This document shows positions 10,769-21,658 of a DNA stretch of 37,983 bases, piece by piece. This stretch comes from Chara braunii. Its lineage: Eukaryota; Streptophyta; Charophyceae; Charales; Characeae. Made by a program: the position numbers and the translations under genes. The notes beneath the pieces are model-generated. The model had not been told where the DNA came from and ran no database searches. It saw only the letters and a list, made by a program, of their open reading frames with translations. The stretch is taken from contig BFEA01000225.1 of the NCBI GenBank assembly GCA_003427395.1, forward strand, positions 1,437,547 to 1,475,529. The letters are read 5' to 3'. Positions within the stretch are counted from its first letter, which is position 1. The number at the start of each line of letters is the position of its first letter.

Positions 10769-12458
10769 GCATATTGTGCTTCAGGATGGGAAGTGAAGCG
10801 AAGGAGCACGAGACATCGTAATCTCAGGAGGTAGTATTGCAATCAGACTCGCTTGCTTCACTTCGAATACATGCAAAGAGATGACAACTCACACTGGCGC
10901 TGTGCGCCCACACAAAGCTCAGAGATAATCAAGCCGAGAACACAGAACCGTTACAAACTTGCTTCCATCTGGCTGTGGCGCCTGAGCGCTCACACACATC
11001 CTTCATTCGTCACTGTGTCCACACACGGTTCACGCGTACTCGTCTCTGGATCACCCTGAATATCCCACGCACATACACTCTGCTGCTCACACACACACAC
11101 TGAACGCTGCCTCTAAGCTACAGCGGCTATGGCCGCCTAACCCCTACTAGCTATGGATACTCTATCTTCCTTCTGCCCACTTCGTCCTCGGGCATCTGCA
11201 GACCACCTCGCACAAGACGCTAGGGCAGCGCTTCCGCATGGCTCACGCAGGAATGAATGAATGGCTGGACGCTGCCTCTTGATTTATACTTCTGTAAGTC
11301 GTTGGTCTGCCCTTTTCCACTGGGCTCATGGTGCACACAGTCCCTCATGGTACTTTCTGACTGTTCAAAGTGAGACTGGGACTGGGTACCGCTGACTAAG
11401 CGAAGTTGGACTCACCACTTGCCCACTCGCCTCTGGCCTGCTGTGTATAACGTGAGAAGAAACTTGAAAGGCCACTTCCGGACCTTCCGGAAGTTTGCGG
11501 ACTTGGCCTTTCACGACTGTAGCAGCTACGACCTTCACCTTTCAGAACAACAACAACTATGACCCCTATGCAGGTGTGACCCCTACTTCAACAGATCTAA
11601 GGTTCAAGACCAGACAACTACTCAGACCTACGACAGCCAACTTTCGACTACTAACACACAGGTCACGGGTTCAAGAACTCACAGGTCGACTTGATACTGT
11701 ACACAGGTGAGGTAAGGTAAGGTGAGCTCTGGGGATCGAGCCCTGGGATCCGCATCTGTGTCTGCAAGAGGCGAAAAAGCATTTCAGTATTGTTTTAACT
11801 TTTAAGTTTTAACTATGAATGAAAAAAGGCATAATTTTCATAAGGACTAGACTAGACAGTCTTCATGGGGGTGCGAATGTCCAAGTGCTCCAGCATTACA
11901 TGAAAACATTTACCTGGAATCTTTCTAGGAGGTATAGCTGCCGCTCGTAGGCTCTTCGCACCTGTGCGGAGTACACCAGACAGTTTCAAAACGAATATCA
12001 ATCCCATGCCACAATGGGTGTGCTTCTCTACTGTCTGTGAAGAGAGAATACAAAAGAGAATGGTCTGATGGTTGGGCCGTTGGCGAAGTTTTCATAAGGA
12101 CAGTTGCCAGAGGAGGAGATGGACATAAAAAGGTGGTGCTATATCTATCAGGCAAAACAACATCACTACAGAAGTAACAGATTGGATTGTCTAGGGTGTG
12201 GTGGTGCTCAGTGTGAATAATCATTATGGACTCATTAATGTCCATTTCTGATCTTCTTCTTAATATTAATTAATGAGTTTAAGGAACTTTAAGGACCTTT
12301 AGACTATTGATTCTTAATACACCACCTACCCCTCACACCTTCAACTCTCCATTCCCTGCTTCCATTCCAGTACATCTCTTAGGGCTGGATGTCCTTGCAA
12401 ACTGCCCGTGTAGGCATGCAGACGTCTCCTAGACAGTTGGCACAGCTGATATCCTTCT

Positions 12459-12460
<2 letters not shown>
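10769..12460. other. no gene seen
   Basis: No long or protein-like frame. Short GGTAAGGTAA-type tandems occur near 11703-11722. A GGGATCGAGCCCTGGG stretch at about 11732 recalls a pol III B box but has no matching A box that I can see. Confidence 0.4.

Positions 12461-12525
<65 letters not shown>
12461..12525. repeat. (TG)n microsatellite
   Basis: About 32 uninterrupted TG units. Confidence 0.97.
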
Positions 12526-12528
<3 letters not shown>

Positions 12529-12898
12529 AGATTTTCCCCACAACAGCCCCAATTCCACCCAGATGAATAGATATTAGATTCAGAATCAAAGCAGTCTTTG
12601 TCCTATTGCAGACAACGAGAGCATTTAAGATGTCCAACATGTGAAAGCAATTTTATAATTAGAGAGTTTTTTGGTTGTCCTTGGGGTACCCCTTTCATTA
12701 TTCTTGCCTTCACGGCCCTTTTGCACGTTATTTCAGGAGGCAGAGTAATAGGGAAGGTATGCTCCTGTGCATTTCTCTTCAGAGCTTCATACAGTCTTTG
12801 TGTCCGTCCTTCATCTTCATACTTCCATTCATTTCATTTCTGATCTTCATATCGTCTGTTCTCTTAATGATGCTCGTTCGCATGTATTTATTAGTACC
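12526..12898. other. no gene seen
   Basis: Unremarkable AT-rich sequence leading into the gap; repeated TTCAT words occur near 12800-12850. Confidence 0.4.
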
Positions 12899-13013
12899 NN
12901 NNNNNNNNNNNNNNNNNNNNNNNNNNNNNNNNNNNNNNNNNNNNNNNNNNNNNNNNNNNNNNNNNNNNNNNNNNNNNNNNNNNNNNNNNNNNNNNNNNNN
13001 NNNNNNNNNNNNN
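12899..13013. other. assembly gap (115 N)
   Basis: A run of unknown bases ends directly in a GA microsatellite, so the gap is probably repeat-induced. Frames drawn through it are meaningless. Confidence 0.99.

Positions 13014-13077
<64 letters not shown>
13014..13077. repeat. (GA)n microsatellite
   Basis: At least 32 GA units next to the gap; the true length is unknown. Confidence 0.97.
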
Positions 13078-13078
<1 letters not shown>

Positions 13079-13630
13079 GGCTGAGATCCTAAGCAAGAGT
13101 GGGGGAAGGGGAGGGAGGAAGGAAGAGGAAAGCAGGAGGAAAAAGGTAGAGCAAGAGTCGCAATCATGCATGAGGCTGCATAGAGGCAATGTCAAACTCA
13201 CGAGTCACCACAAGTTACAAGAGGTCAAAATGACAGCAGGCAAAGCGGTGGACGCATGCACAATCAGGATCAATACCACCACATAGCCGGCAATAGAGAA
13301 CTCAACAGGTTAGGCCACTATCAGACTGACACTAGGTCAGAAAGCCACAGTTCAAGACTGACACAGCCACCGACCTGGTATCCCCTAGACTGGCTGACAG
13401 TGCAGGTTTCTAGCATGAACTTGTGCCCCCCTGCGACGGCCTGCTTGAGGGAGTGATGCCAGGCAGCCAGAAGTTCCTGGAGACTAGAGATAACATCAGT
13501 CACCACAGTTCCCTTTCTCAACCCAACAGGGCGAGAGCAAAAACAGAATGAGAGACACAGAACACAGAGCGCAAACTTACGCGATCGTGGTGGAAGAGAC
13601 GAATCGAGAATGCCCACGCATCAACCAAAC
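13078..13630. other. no gene seen
   Basis: Purine-rich, then mixed sequence without recognisable genes. Confidence 0.4.
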
Positions 13631-13700
13631 GGGCCCATCTCAGTTTGTACACCCATGAGCTGTTGAAATACAGACCTGATTTCAAATCCAGATGGACAAG
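13631..13700 (+). repeat. tRNA-like SINE head, copy 1
   Basis: GGGCCCATCTCAGTTTG is an A-box-like stretch; about 48 bases on, GATTTCAAATCC resembles a diverged pol III B box. The segment matches 29120-29190 (shared GTTGAAAT.CAGACCTGA core). Spacing and divergence fit an old tRNA-derived SINE; it is not a functional tRNA. Confidence 0.5.
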
Positions 13701-13711
13701 ATGGGTGCCAT

Positions 13712-13790
13712 TAAACCACCAGTACACAGCCGGGCCTGTTTTGCCAAACCGACGCACCCCCTGCCCGCAAGAGCTTTGTCGAGCCTGGAG
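13712..13790 (+). mobile_element. single terminus of TTAAACCACCAGTAC family
   Basis: TTAAACCACCAGTACAC followed by GGGCCTG matches the left ends at 21659 and 28814. I could not find the matching right end, so the element is incomplete or diverged. Confidence 0.45.
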
Positions 13791-13945
13791 GCAGCGGGAA
13801 CCACAGGGAGAACTCTGTCGGTTGGCACTGGTACAGCCCTCTATGCTGGACCTGCTTCCAGCAGCTGGAACGAAAGGCAGCGGTCGTTTGCTCGTTTTCA
13901 CTTGTGTGCCACCCCAGGCCTGGCCGGAAGTGCAGTCAGATACAT

Positions 13946-14280
13946 TCTGGAAAAGTGCTAGCATGAGAAAAATGGTCTGAAATGAAAGGTGTTGACAGAA
14001 AGGGAACTGATTGCTCCCCGCCTCGGGCAGGGAGTCACATCAGAAAAACCAAAATCGGATATTCTTCTTTCTTTTATTTTAAAATAAAACAACAACAACA
14101 ACAACAACAACAACAAGTGCATACTAAGCTCTGATTGGGACTGCCTTCAGATTCATCCAGGACTGCCCATGCATTCTGGAAAGGCTTAGCGTAAAGAATG
14201 CCCTGAAATGGAAGGGGCTGATGGGGAATCGATTGCTCTCCCCCCCTCCCTCCCATGCGGATCGCATGAAAAAGAGCACT
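13946..14280 (+). repeat. diverged tandem duplication, unit about 225 bp
   Basis: ATTCTGGAAAAGTGCTAGC, then CTGAAATGAAAGG and GATTGCTCCCC (13946-14030), recur in the same order as ATTCTGGAAAGGCTTAGC, CTGAAATGGAAGG and GATTGCTCTCC (14172-14260). A CAA microsatellite lies between the units at about 14088-14116. Confidence 0.6.
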
Positions 14281-14438
14281 GCATGTCGAAACACATGCAG
14301 GCATAAACCAGCAGGGCATATTGCACAGTCCGTTTGCCCCTTTTTTCCTAGGGCGCACCGGCTTCCTCCCCCGTAGCACTACCGTGCCTTCCCTGAGCCC
14401 CAAAATTGTCGGAATTACCGACTCGACATTTTCCCCTT

Positions 14439-14792
14439 CTAAAAAAAAGGGCTGGGGCCGTGTGGTGGTTGTTTAAGGCTGTCGTCCTCTGTTCGATGAT
14501 GATATCCCAACGCCATCGGCATTTCGAAACAAGCGCGAATGTCCATTGTCCATGCATCAGTGGAGGTGAAGTACAAGATCCCAAACTCATTCTGTGCCCA
14601 GTTGGTGGGCCCGACCCTACATGCCATGTTTCCTGTATACAATGTGTGATTTGTTTTGACAATGCGGAGGTAACAGTAAGTAAAGAAAACCATCTGTGAA
14701 TCTCCACCCCACCTCACCAATCCTGAAGGATTGTCGTACGGGATCATTAGGAAAGTAAAATTACGATCAATCTGGAAGGAGCTCCGCAGCAT
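14439..14792 (-). CDS. conserved reading frame in 1.14-kb repeat, copy 1; unknown
   Basis: A 117-codon minus frame whose main part (about 14492-14792) is shared with the second repeat copy at 19811-20108. It is not low-complexity: it holds FTFLMIPYDNPSG, then VRWGG, YCYLRIVKTNHT, NWAQNEFGILYFT and DIRACFEMPMALGY, with many aromatic residues and alternating hydrophobic patterns like beta strands. An in-frame TAG lies five codons before the ATG, so this is an exon or a fragment. Between copies, one third-position change is silent and two alter the residue. Two indels (4 bp and 1 bp, opposite directions) shift the frame for a few residues and then restore it. I do not recognise the family with certainty. 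The order IPY-x-x-P, then hydrophobic strands, then a Cys-Phe-x-x-Pro ending loosely recalls the C-terminal half of an RNA-virus jelly-roll capsid; this is a weak resemblance. Confidence 0.35.
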   Translation of the reverse strand: MLRSSFQIDRNFTFLMIPYDNPSGLVRWGGDSQMVFFTYCYLRIVKTNHTLYTGNMACRVGPTNWAQNEFGILYFTSTDAWTMDIRACFEMPMALGYHHRTEDDSLKQPPHGPSPFF

Positions 14793-15634
14793 CGCTCTAG
14801 ACAGCTAGAGATATCCAAGAGAGGAGGCTTGGTCGGTGGCTACACATTTAATGAAAGTTAATAATCAAAGCAGAGATCAGATGCTAGTGGAGGCAAACAA
14901 AGCGTTTCATCCAAGCTAAACCGACAGGAAGAGGAGAGAAGCAAAGCCTATATTCCAGCGTATTTGGTTACTTCAATGCAAACAGCAAATATCAAGGGAC
15001 TCGACCTGAAATGGAAAGACTACGGTAGCACACCTCTGACAGACCCCACAGATCAGATGCTAGTGGAGGCAAACAACATGTTTCATCGGAGCTAACTTAG
15101 AGGAAAAGGAGAGAGAAGCAAGCATATACTCCAACGACGTATTAAAAGGCAACTTGCAAAGATCAAGGGACTCGACCTTAAACCGCTACAGTAGTACACG
15201 GCCCTAGCCTTGCAGAAAGTTTTTGTCACCACAAGCAAAACTCGGAGGCGCCGAGAGGCCAGGCCCGCCGTTGAAAAAAAAAAAAATGGCGGTCTCCGAA
15301 GTGGTGCGGGTTTCACGCTGACACCCGCGGGCTGATATGTGGGGTGTACTGGGGGTTTAGATGGAAATACTAGCACATCTCGGGCAGACCCCACGGTAGT
15401 ACTACGTTGGACACCAACAGAGGGAACCTGCTCAAGACTGAACCCTCTAAAACTCTTGGGTTTGTCACATCTTGAACTGAATGTGACCTGGCGGTGGAAA
15501 AGGAAATGGATTGATGCTCCCTAGAATAATGGATATAGAACCGGGCCCATATGGTCCTGTTTCAGGGACTGAAAAAAAGTATATGTGCAGTGGCCAGGCC
15601 AATAGGCATCGCTTGATAGATAGAACAAAAGGAG
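14490..15634. mobile_element. 1.14-kb dispersed repeat, copy 1
   Basis: Aligns end to end with 19810-20952, from GTTCGATGATGATATCCC to GATAGAACAAAAGGAGAG; flanking sequences differ. Inside are two ~176-bp units starting AGATCAGATGCTAGTGGAGG at 14874 and 15050. Near the end (about 15466-15560) is a segment like the LINE 3' tail (GGTGGAAAAGGAA, then GATGCTCCC, then GGTCCTGTTT). Between 15178 and 15360 are TTAAACC and GGGGGTTTA ends that could mark a nested MITE, though the left end may simply belong to the 176-bp unit. No target duplication or poly(A) was seen. A non-autonomous retroelement is the likeliest reading. Confidence 0.75.
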
Positions 15635-15640
15635 AGTGGG

Positions 15641-16738
15641 TGAGCGCTAGCGCCGACGCGGTAAGCGCTACCTTTCCGTCTCCACATGATTCACCACCCA
15701 GCTTCATCGAGCTTCGCCGCAGCGGGAACCCGTGGCGCGCGCGGTTCGCGTGTGTCCTCTGCTTTTGAACTTACGACACGGTGGCGGGATGGAGAGAGAG
15801 GGGCGAACATGCGTGTCACCACGGCACGCCACGCCACGCCACGCCTCAGGGCGGGGCACCCCCCGAAGGAGACAAGGGGCAAGCAAAGGCAAGGGCGAAA
15901 AGGGGGAGAAGGAAGGAAGGGATCCTAGAGGAAGAAAAGGAGTGGGGAAACGGCCAACGAACAGGAAAAGACAAAGAAGCAAAGGGAGAGAAGGAAAGAA
16001 GGGAGGCGTAACCCATTTCCAATCAAAGGAAAACGACACCGGAGGCAAGCAAGGAAACAACGCGACGAAGAGGTGAAGAAGCTACAGCACTCACGCCATC
16101 ATCACGACCCACAAGGTCAGAGCGTTCTCCCGTGGAAATCAAGGTAAGAACGAAGGGCCCTTTTGTCGAACCCCACCAGGTGCAAGAGACAAAGGACAGG
16201 GACAACAACAAGACAGCGCAAGGACGGAAGAAATACCAAGCCTACAAGAGAAGGAGAAAGACAAACACCCGCGGTTCCAAAGAACGTACGACTGGAACGA
16301 GTAATTATACCACGCCTCCAGACCAACTAGGGCATAATTTAGTACGACAAGAGCATGGTAGATCCGACACAGCGAGCGCTTTTTTGCCATAGTTAGAAAA
16401 TTTCGATTCAGAGCAGCCCTAGGCCGGGCAAGAGGACCATCTGTTTTTAAGAACAAAGAAGGATAAGAACAACACAACCCTGGTGCGACATCGAGCAACC
16501 AACAATCACCCACTCAACAACAAGACGAAGGAAGAAAGAGAACAAGAACGAACCGACGAAAAAGAGAAAGAACCCAAGCCTTTAGTCAAATAACCTAGAA
16601 CAGGAAAGGAGGGAAAGGGACAACTAACTAATAGAGGAAGGAACCCACCGTAGAACTCATCACCATAGAGAGCTAAACCCTCAACCTAGGACTAGACTCG
16701 TGACGATTGATTGCAGCAAATCTAAGCAATTTATATTT
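15641..16738. other. purine-rich region, no gene recognised
   Basis: Strong A/G bias on the plus strand from about 15880 to 16680 keeps several frames open by composition alone. A CACGC tandem lies at about 15826-15846. It may include the leader of the ORF1-bearing element downstream, but nothing proves it. Confidence 0.4.
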
Positions 16739-17200
16739 ATTACCTAATTCAATTAATCATTATTTACAATAAGGAAGCCCAAAATTCACACCACAATTTC
16801 AAGGATTGAATTCATCCGGCGGTAGTTTTTCTTTTTTCAATTGATCGCAATATTCTACCTTAGCGCCCTGCACAATTACTGTTGGGACGCGGTCAAGCTC
16901 GGTACAACACACAACACCAACCCGAGAAAGTGACGTTGGTTTGAAGTAAATCTTAATCAACTCACACTTACTAGTAAGTTATTACCTAATCCAATTAATT
17001 GTCACTTACAACAAGAGAGCTCAACTTTCTTACTGAAATTTCAAGAAGCGATTCCGTCCAGCAGTAACCTTTTGCCTTTTAATAAAGAGCGTTATTCACT
17101 TCTTCACTCTCCACAACTCTGGTTTAGACACGACCACGCTCTGTTAAATCACGCAGCACCGGCCTGAAGAAGCCGAGTGAGATTGTTTCTTTCTGCGTCA
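16739..17200 (+). repeat. two tandem ~241-bp monomers upstream of LINE ORF1
   Basis: ATTACCTAATTCAATTAAT (16739) and ATTACCTAATCCAATTAAT (16980) start two diverged copies. Each is followed by a TTTCAAG..GATT motif, then C.GTCCGGCGG/CCGTCCAGCAG-type sequence, and a CACGACC/GACGCGG-like part. They lie just upstream of the ORF1 start at 17356. Tandem 5' monomers acting as promoters are known in some LINE families (for example mouse L1); a promoter role here is an inference from position. Confidence 0.6.
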
Positions 17201-17355
17201 ACTAGTCACCTAACTGCCTCAGCAGCAGCCCACACTCAATCCTGATATCAACCCCTCCTCCAAGGGGGGAAGGAAAACCAGGCCTTTTCGCTCCAGAACG
17301 TTTACCTAGGCCACAAGCGGGTGGAGGAAGGGCGAGGTTCGACCCAGAGACCACA

Positions 17356-19290
17356 ATGGAAGGGATGGGGATTGAGACCCAAAATTGGTTAGCAGAGCAA
17401 ACCAAAACCGAGTTAGTGAAAACAGTGCAATTGGTGGAAGTAGAGAAGAACAAATGGGAAAAAGCAGTGGTCTACGCAGTCCCGAAGGAACATATTCAGA
17501 AATTAGACAAGTTTCATGAAAAGCACGCAGTACTTTTCAACTTCTCCAGGAAAAGTCAGGAATTGAATCGCTCGGTCAAACTGAAGTGGATGTGGGACAA
17601 ACTCAAAAGTTTGAAACCAATGCAACGAGCTGAAACAAAAAAATCCTTCCATCCCCGAACCAGGAACGTGATCATGGTCATCTACAAGGACCCATCTTAC
17701 GCGGACTTCCTGAGGAACAAAACCTTCACTTGCAATTCCTCAGTGGTTACGGTTTCCAAATGACGCCTTCTCGCTACAGACAAGAACTCGTGAAGAAATA
17801 CTTCTGGGTACAATTCGACAACGTACACGAGGGCTTGCACGGAGGGATCAAACAACGCCTACAAATGGAATACGATCAATTCAAAGTGGTAGACTGGATC
17901 ATAGCAACGCCAGACTTCTTGGTCCCGCAACACAATACCATGACTGTTTGCCTCGATCTCAACAACGGTATACCACCGCAACTGCCTGACTATTGGTACT
18001 TCGTCGTGAGGGATAGGGCCATCAAAGTCACAGTATCCTCAAAAGCCAACCCGATGTGCTTCAAATGCAGACAAAGAGGCCACATGGGAACTGACCCCCG
18101 CTGTCCGCGAAACATAGAGACAGTCAAACCCAAAGCACTGAAATAGACGAGTATGGCCAAAGTGGAAGGGACCAGGCTTCTGGTATGTGAGAATTGGTTG
18201 GGTCTTCAACGACAACCTACCAAACCCAGATTGGGTCTGGGTCTGGGTCTTGGAAGGCGAACCGACCCCTAGGCCTGAGATCTACCCTCCCTCAGACAAC
18301 AGATGGCACACAATGAAAATGGAAAAGAAATCGGCAAAAATCTTCACAAGGGACCCAGTCCTAAACCTAGAAAGAATGCAAGAAGAATGACGCCTCAAAG
18401 ATTTGATCATGGACCTAAATGAAACAGGCGAGATGGCAGAAAGAGACTTTGTGGAGAAAGAGAAGAGAAGAAAAGAAATGAAAATGGAGGCAGAAACAGG
18501 GGAAAACAATCTGCTGACCACGTACTCAAGGAGGGGACCACAAAAATCACAGGCCCATCACCAAGAGGAAACAACAGGGATGGAACTGGACAGCACAGGA
18601 GCAGCCCCAGGGGCAACCACCGCAGACCAACAAGCACCAAGCGAAGGCGACAAAGTCACGGTGGGAGAAAAAAGAAAGAACCCAGAGGAACGAAAGGGTT
18701 CAACGACGAAGAGGGTCCAACTGGAGGATCCAAAGGAGGAGAGGGAACAAAGTAGCGAAGAGGAAAGCGAACCATGGGGAGACGCGACACTGGAGGAAAT
18801 AAAAGAACACATACAAAAGGCCAAAAGAGAGAGGGACGCCAGATTTGAGCTGCAAATGGCCTACTTCAGAGCAGAGGAAAAGCTCAAGCAAAAAGCAAGC
18901 TCGGGAGATTCCCCTCATAGCTTTCCCTTGACACCAAATCCGTATGCCCCGCTCGAGAAGGAAGAGGAGTGGACGGCCCTGTATGCAGAGCAATACTACA
19001 AAGACAAGAAAGATCAAACTCTGAATGATCAGGAATCGTGTACGAAAAAGAGAACAACTGGAAGAAGGACAGATACAAAATGCCAACACTCCCAGAAACC
19101 TACAATGGGAGAAAGAAGGACGAATCCCAAAAGAGAACGCAAAAAAAAGAAGAGAGGAAAACGAAAGAACAAATCTGGGCAAAGGGAGAAGGAAGAGAAG
19201 GAGAAGGTACCAACGATGCAGGGGACGAAAGAAAGCAGCTGGTTCTGCAGGCAGAAATACTGGAATCACAGGTGGAAAGACTTGGCGGAA
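17356..19290 (+). pseudogene. LINE ORF1 (gag-like, zinc knuckle), decayed
   Basis: An ATG at 17356 opens a 135-codon frame that ends at 17763. The neighbouring frame (to 18146) takes over with no loss of protein character, so a frameshift lies near 17730-17763. The second part ends in a zinc-knuckle-like CFKCRQRGHMGTDPRC: C-X2-C-X4-H-X6-C, two residues longer than the usual last spacing. After a stop, a Lys/Glu-rich frame (18187-18390, reopened 18403-19290) carries NPYAPLEKEEEW, which resembles the end of plant LINE ORF1 proteins. ORF1 proteins bind RNA and chaperone the retrotransposition particle. At least one shift and two stops mean this copy is dead. ORF2 does not follow; the minisatellite begins instead. 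Confidence 0.75.
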
Positions 19291-19800
19291 CCAAGAAGAT
19301 GGTGTGTTCTTAGTGTTTGCATCTCCACCAAAGGGGGAGGCCATGGAGACCCCTTCAGAGACAGCAAGAGTCGTCAGTGTCCGGTTGTTGGCAGAACTAA
19401 GAAGATGGTATGCTTTTAGTGTTTATGTCTCCAAAGGGGGATCCCTTCAGAGACCAAGAGTCGCCAGTGTCCGGTTGTTGGCAGAACAAAGAAGATGGTA
19501 TGTTTCTAGTGTTTGTCTTCAAAGGGGGAGGTCATGGAGACCCCTTCAGAGACAGCAAGAGTCGTGTCCGGTTGTTGGCAGAACCAAGAAGATGGTATGT
19601 TTCTAGTGTTTGTGTCTCCGAAGGGAGAGGCCATGGAGACACCTTCAGAGACAGCAAGTGTCGTCAGTGTCCGGTTGTTGGCAGAACCAAGAAGATGGTA
19701 TGTTTTGAGTCTTTGTGTCTCCAAAGGAGGAGGCCATAGAGACCCTTTCAAAAACAACAAGAGTCATCAGTGTCTGATTCTTAGTGCTTGCATCTCCACC
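19285..19800. repeat. minisatellite array A, unit about 103 bp
   Basis: About five units, each with GTTGGCAGAACCAAGAAGAT, a TAGTGTTTG segment, AAAGGGGGAGGCCATGGAGA, CCCCTTCAGAGACAGCAAGA and GTCGTCAGTGTCCG. Several units are shortened. The array joins the end of LINE ORF1 directly to copy 2 of the 1.14-kb repeat. As 103 is not a multiple of three, the frames through it are not a conserved protein. Confidence 0.92.
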
Positions 19801-19809
19801 GAAAGATCG

Positions 19810-20952
19810 GTTCGATAATGATATCCCAACGCCATCGGCATTTCGAAACAAGCGCGAATGTCCATTGTCCATGCATCAGTGCAGGTGAAGTACAAGATCC
19901 CAAACTCATTCTGTGCCCAGTTGGCGGGCCCGACCCTACACGCCATGTTTCCTGTATACAATGTGTGATTTGTTTTGACAATGCGGAGGTAACAGTAAGG
20001 AAAACCATCTGTGAATCTCCCACCCCACCTCACCAAGGCTGAAGGATTGTCGTATGGGATCATTAGGAAAGTAATCTTACCATCAATCTGGAAGGAGCTC
20101 TGCAGCACTGATCTAGACAGCTAGAGATATCCAAGAGAGGAGGCTTGGTCGGTGGCTACACATTTACTGAAAGTTAATAATCAAAGCCAAGATCAGATGC
20201 TAGTGGAGGCAAACAAAGCGCTTCATGTAACCTAAACCGACAGGAAGAGGAAAGAAGCAAAGCCTATATTCCAGCGCATTTGGTTATTTCAATGCAAATA
20301 GCAAATATCAAGGGACTCGACCTGAAAGGGAAAGACTACGGTAGCACACCTCTGACAGACCCCACAGATCAGATGCTAGTGGAGGCAAACAACACGTTTC
20401 ATTGGAGCTAAGCTAAGAGGAAAAGGAGAGAGAAGCAAGCATATACTCCAATGACATATGAAAAGGCAACTCGCAAAGATCAAGGGACTCGACCTTAAAC
20501 CGCTACAGTAGTACACGGCCCTAGCCTTGCAGAAAGTTTTTTGTCGCCACAAGCAAAACTCGGAGGTGCCGCGACGCCAGGCCTGCCGTTGAAAAAAAAA
20601 TTTGGCGGCCTCCGAAGTGGTGCGGGTTTCATGGTGACACCCGCGGGCTGGTATGTGGGGTGTACTGGGGGTTTAAATGGAAATACTAGCACATCTCAGA
20701 CAGACCCCATGGTAGTACTACGTTGGACACCAGCAGAGGGAACCTGGTCAAGACTGAACCCTCTAAGACTCTTGGGTTTGTCACATCTTGAACTGAATGT
20801 GACCTGGTGGTGGAAAAGGAACTGGACTGATGCTTCCTAGAATAATGGATATGGAACCAGGCCCATAAGGTCCTGTTTCAGGGATTGAATAAAAGTATCT
20901 GTGCAGTGGCCAGACAAATAGGTATCGCTTGATAGATAGAACAAAAGGAGAG
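19810..20952. mobile_element. 1.14-kb dispersed repeat, copy 2
   Basis: Same ends and internal order as 14490-15634, with scattered substitutions and indels. Internal 176-bp units start near 20190 and 20366. The LINE-tail-like segment lies at about 20785-20885. Its left edge abuts minisatellite array A; its right edge stops at the same base as copy 1, which supports a real element terminus. Confidence 0.75.
19811..20108 (-). CDS. conserved reading frame in 1.14-kb repeat, copy 2; unknown
   Basis: Counterpart of the frame at 14439-14792. It keeps IPYDNPS, VRWGG, YCYLRIVKTNHT, NWAQNEFGILYFT and DIRACFEMPMALGY. The stretch between VRWGG and YCYLRI is misread for a few residues because of the paired 4-bp and 1-bp indels, then returns to frame. 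There is no ATG where copy 1 has one, so independent translation is doubtful. It is either a fragment of a captured gene or a relic of the element's own protein. Confidence 0.3.
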
Positions 20953-21658
20953 CCATGCGTATCTTCTCTCCCGCTTTCTGAAAGCCAAAAAAAGAGTGTC
21001 ATAGGATGAGCTAGAGAAAGGGAGTATATTTCACCCACGCTTTTGAACGGCCAGGATGAATCGTCTAATCACTATCTGCTGAGCTGGAGGGGACTAAGGG
21101 TATAGTCCTGGACACCATACTCAGACAGAATGGCGAGAGTGGCGGACAACATGATGAGTGACAAAGAGGAAAGAAGAAAGTGCAGGCTTGAGGCATGTTG
21201 CATTGCTCGAGGTCTCATCGCTCTTTCTTTTTTCCCGGATTGCAAGGAGAACCGTGATGATAAGCTTGATAGCAACCAAGCTACTACGCATGCACTGGGC
21301 ATCAGAATGTGATCCTCTGCTCCAGATACTGAAAATGATGAAGCCCAATGACTGTACCAAGGAGGGGCTAAACCATTGTCCCAGGTTCATTGTCTACAAG
21401 GGTCACCACCAGTTTAATCTGACCTGTTCAGATGTCACTTTTTTTAAGGGTTTTTTTTTTTTTTCTTCTTTTTTCTTTTTTTCTTTTCATATGTCACTTT
21501 TGTATTGTAAAGGAGTGTTAACTTTAATGGTCGGTCACTTGTGAAAGGACCATCTAATCATCCTGGCCCAGTAGCGAGTGAAAATGATTGTCCAATTACC
21601 GAAGTCCATAACTTGTCAGCATGACCGTCCAGTCCATCAAAGGCACTCTCACCATGGA
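20953..21658. other. no gene seen
   Basis: No protein-like frame. A T-rich stretch lies at 21439-21486. Confidence 0.4.

Noticed and set aside
11703-11760. tRNA-like B box GGGATCGAGCCCTGGG
   Set aside because: No A box at the right distance and no second copy found.
12675-13286. Frames of 203 and 140 codons across the N gap
   Set aside because: They pass through 115 unknown bases and a GA repeat (poly Glu-Arg); open by composition only.
15178-15360. Independent MITE nested in the 1.14-kb repeat
   Set aside because: The right end fits the TTAAACC family, but the left end aligns with the neighbouring 176-bp tandem unit, so it may not be a true terminus. Kept only as a remark.
15704-16513. 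Plus and minus frames of 110-135 codons
   Set aside because: Strong purine bias keeps frames open; no domain, no conservation seen.
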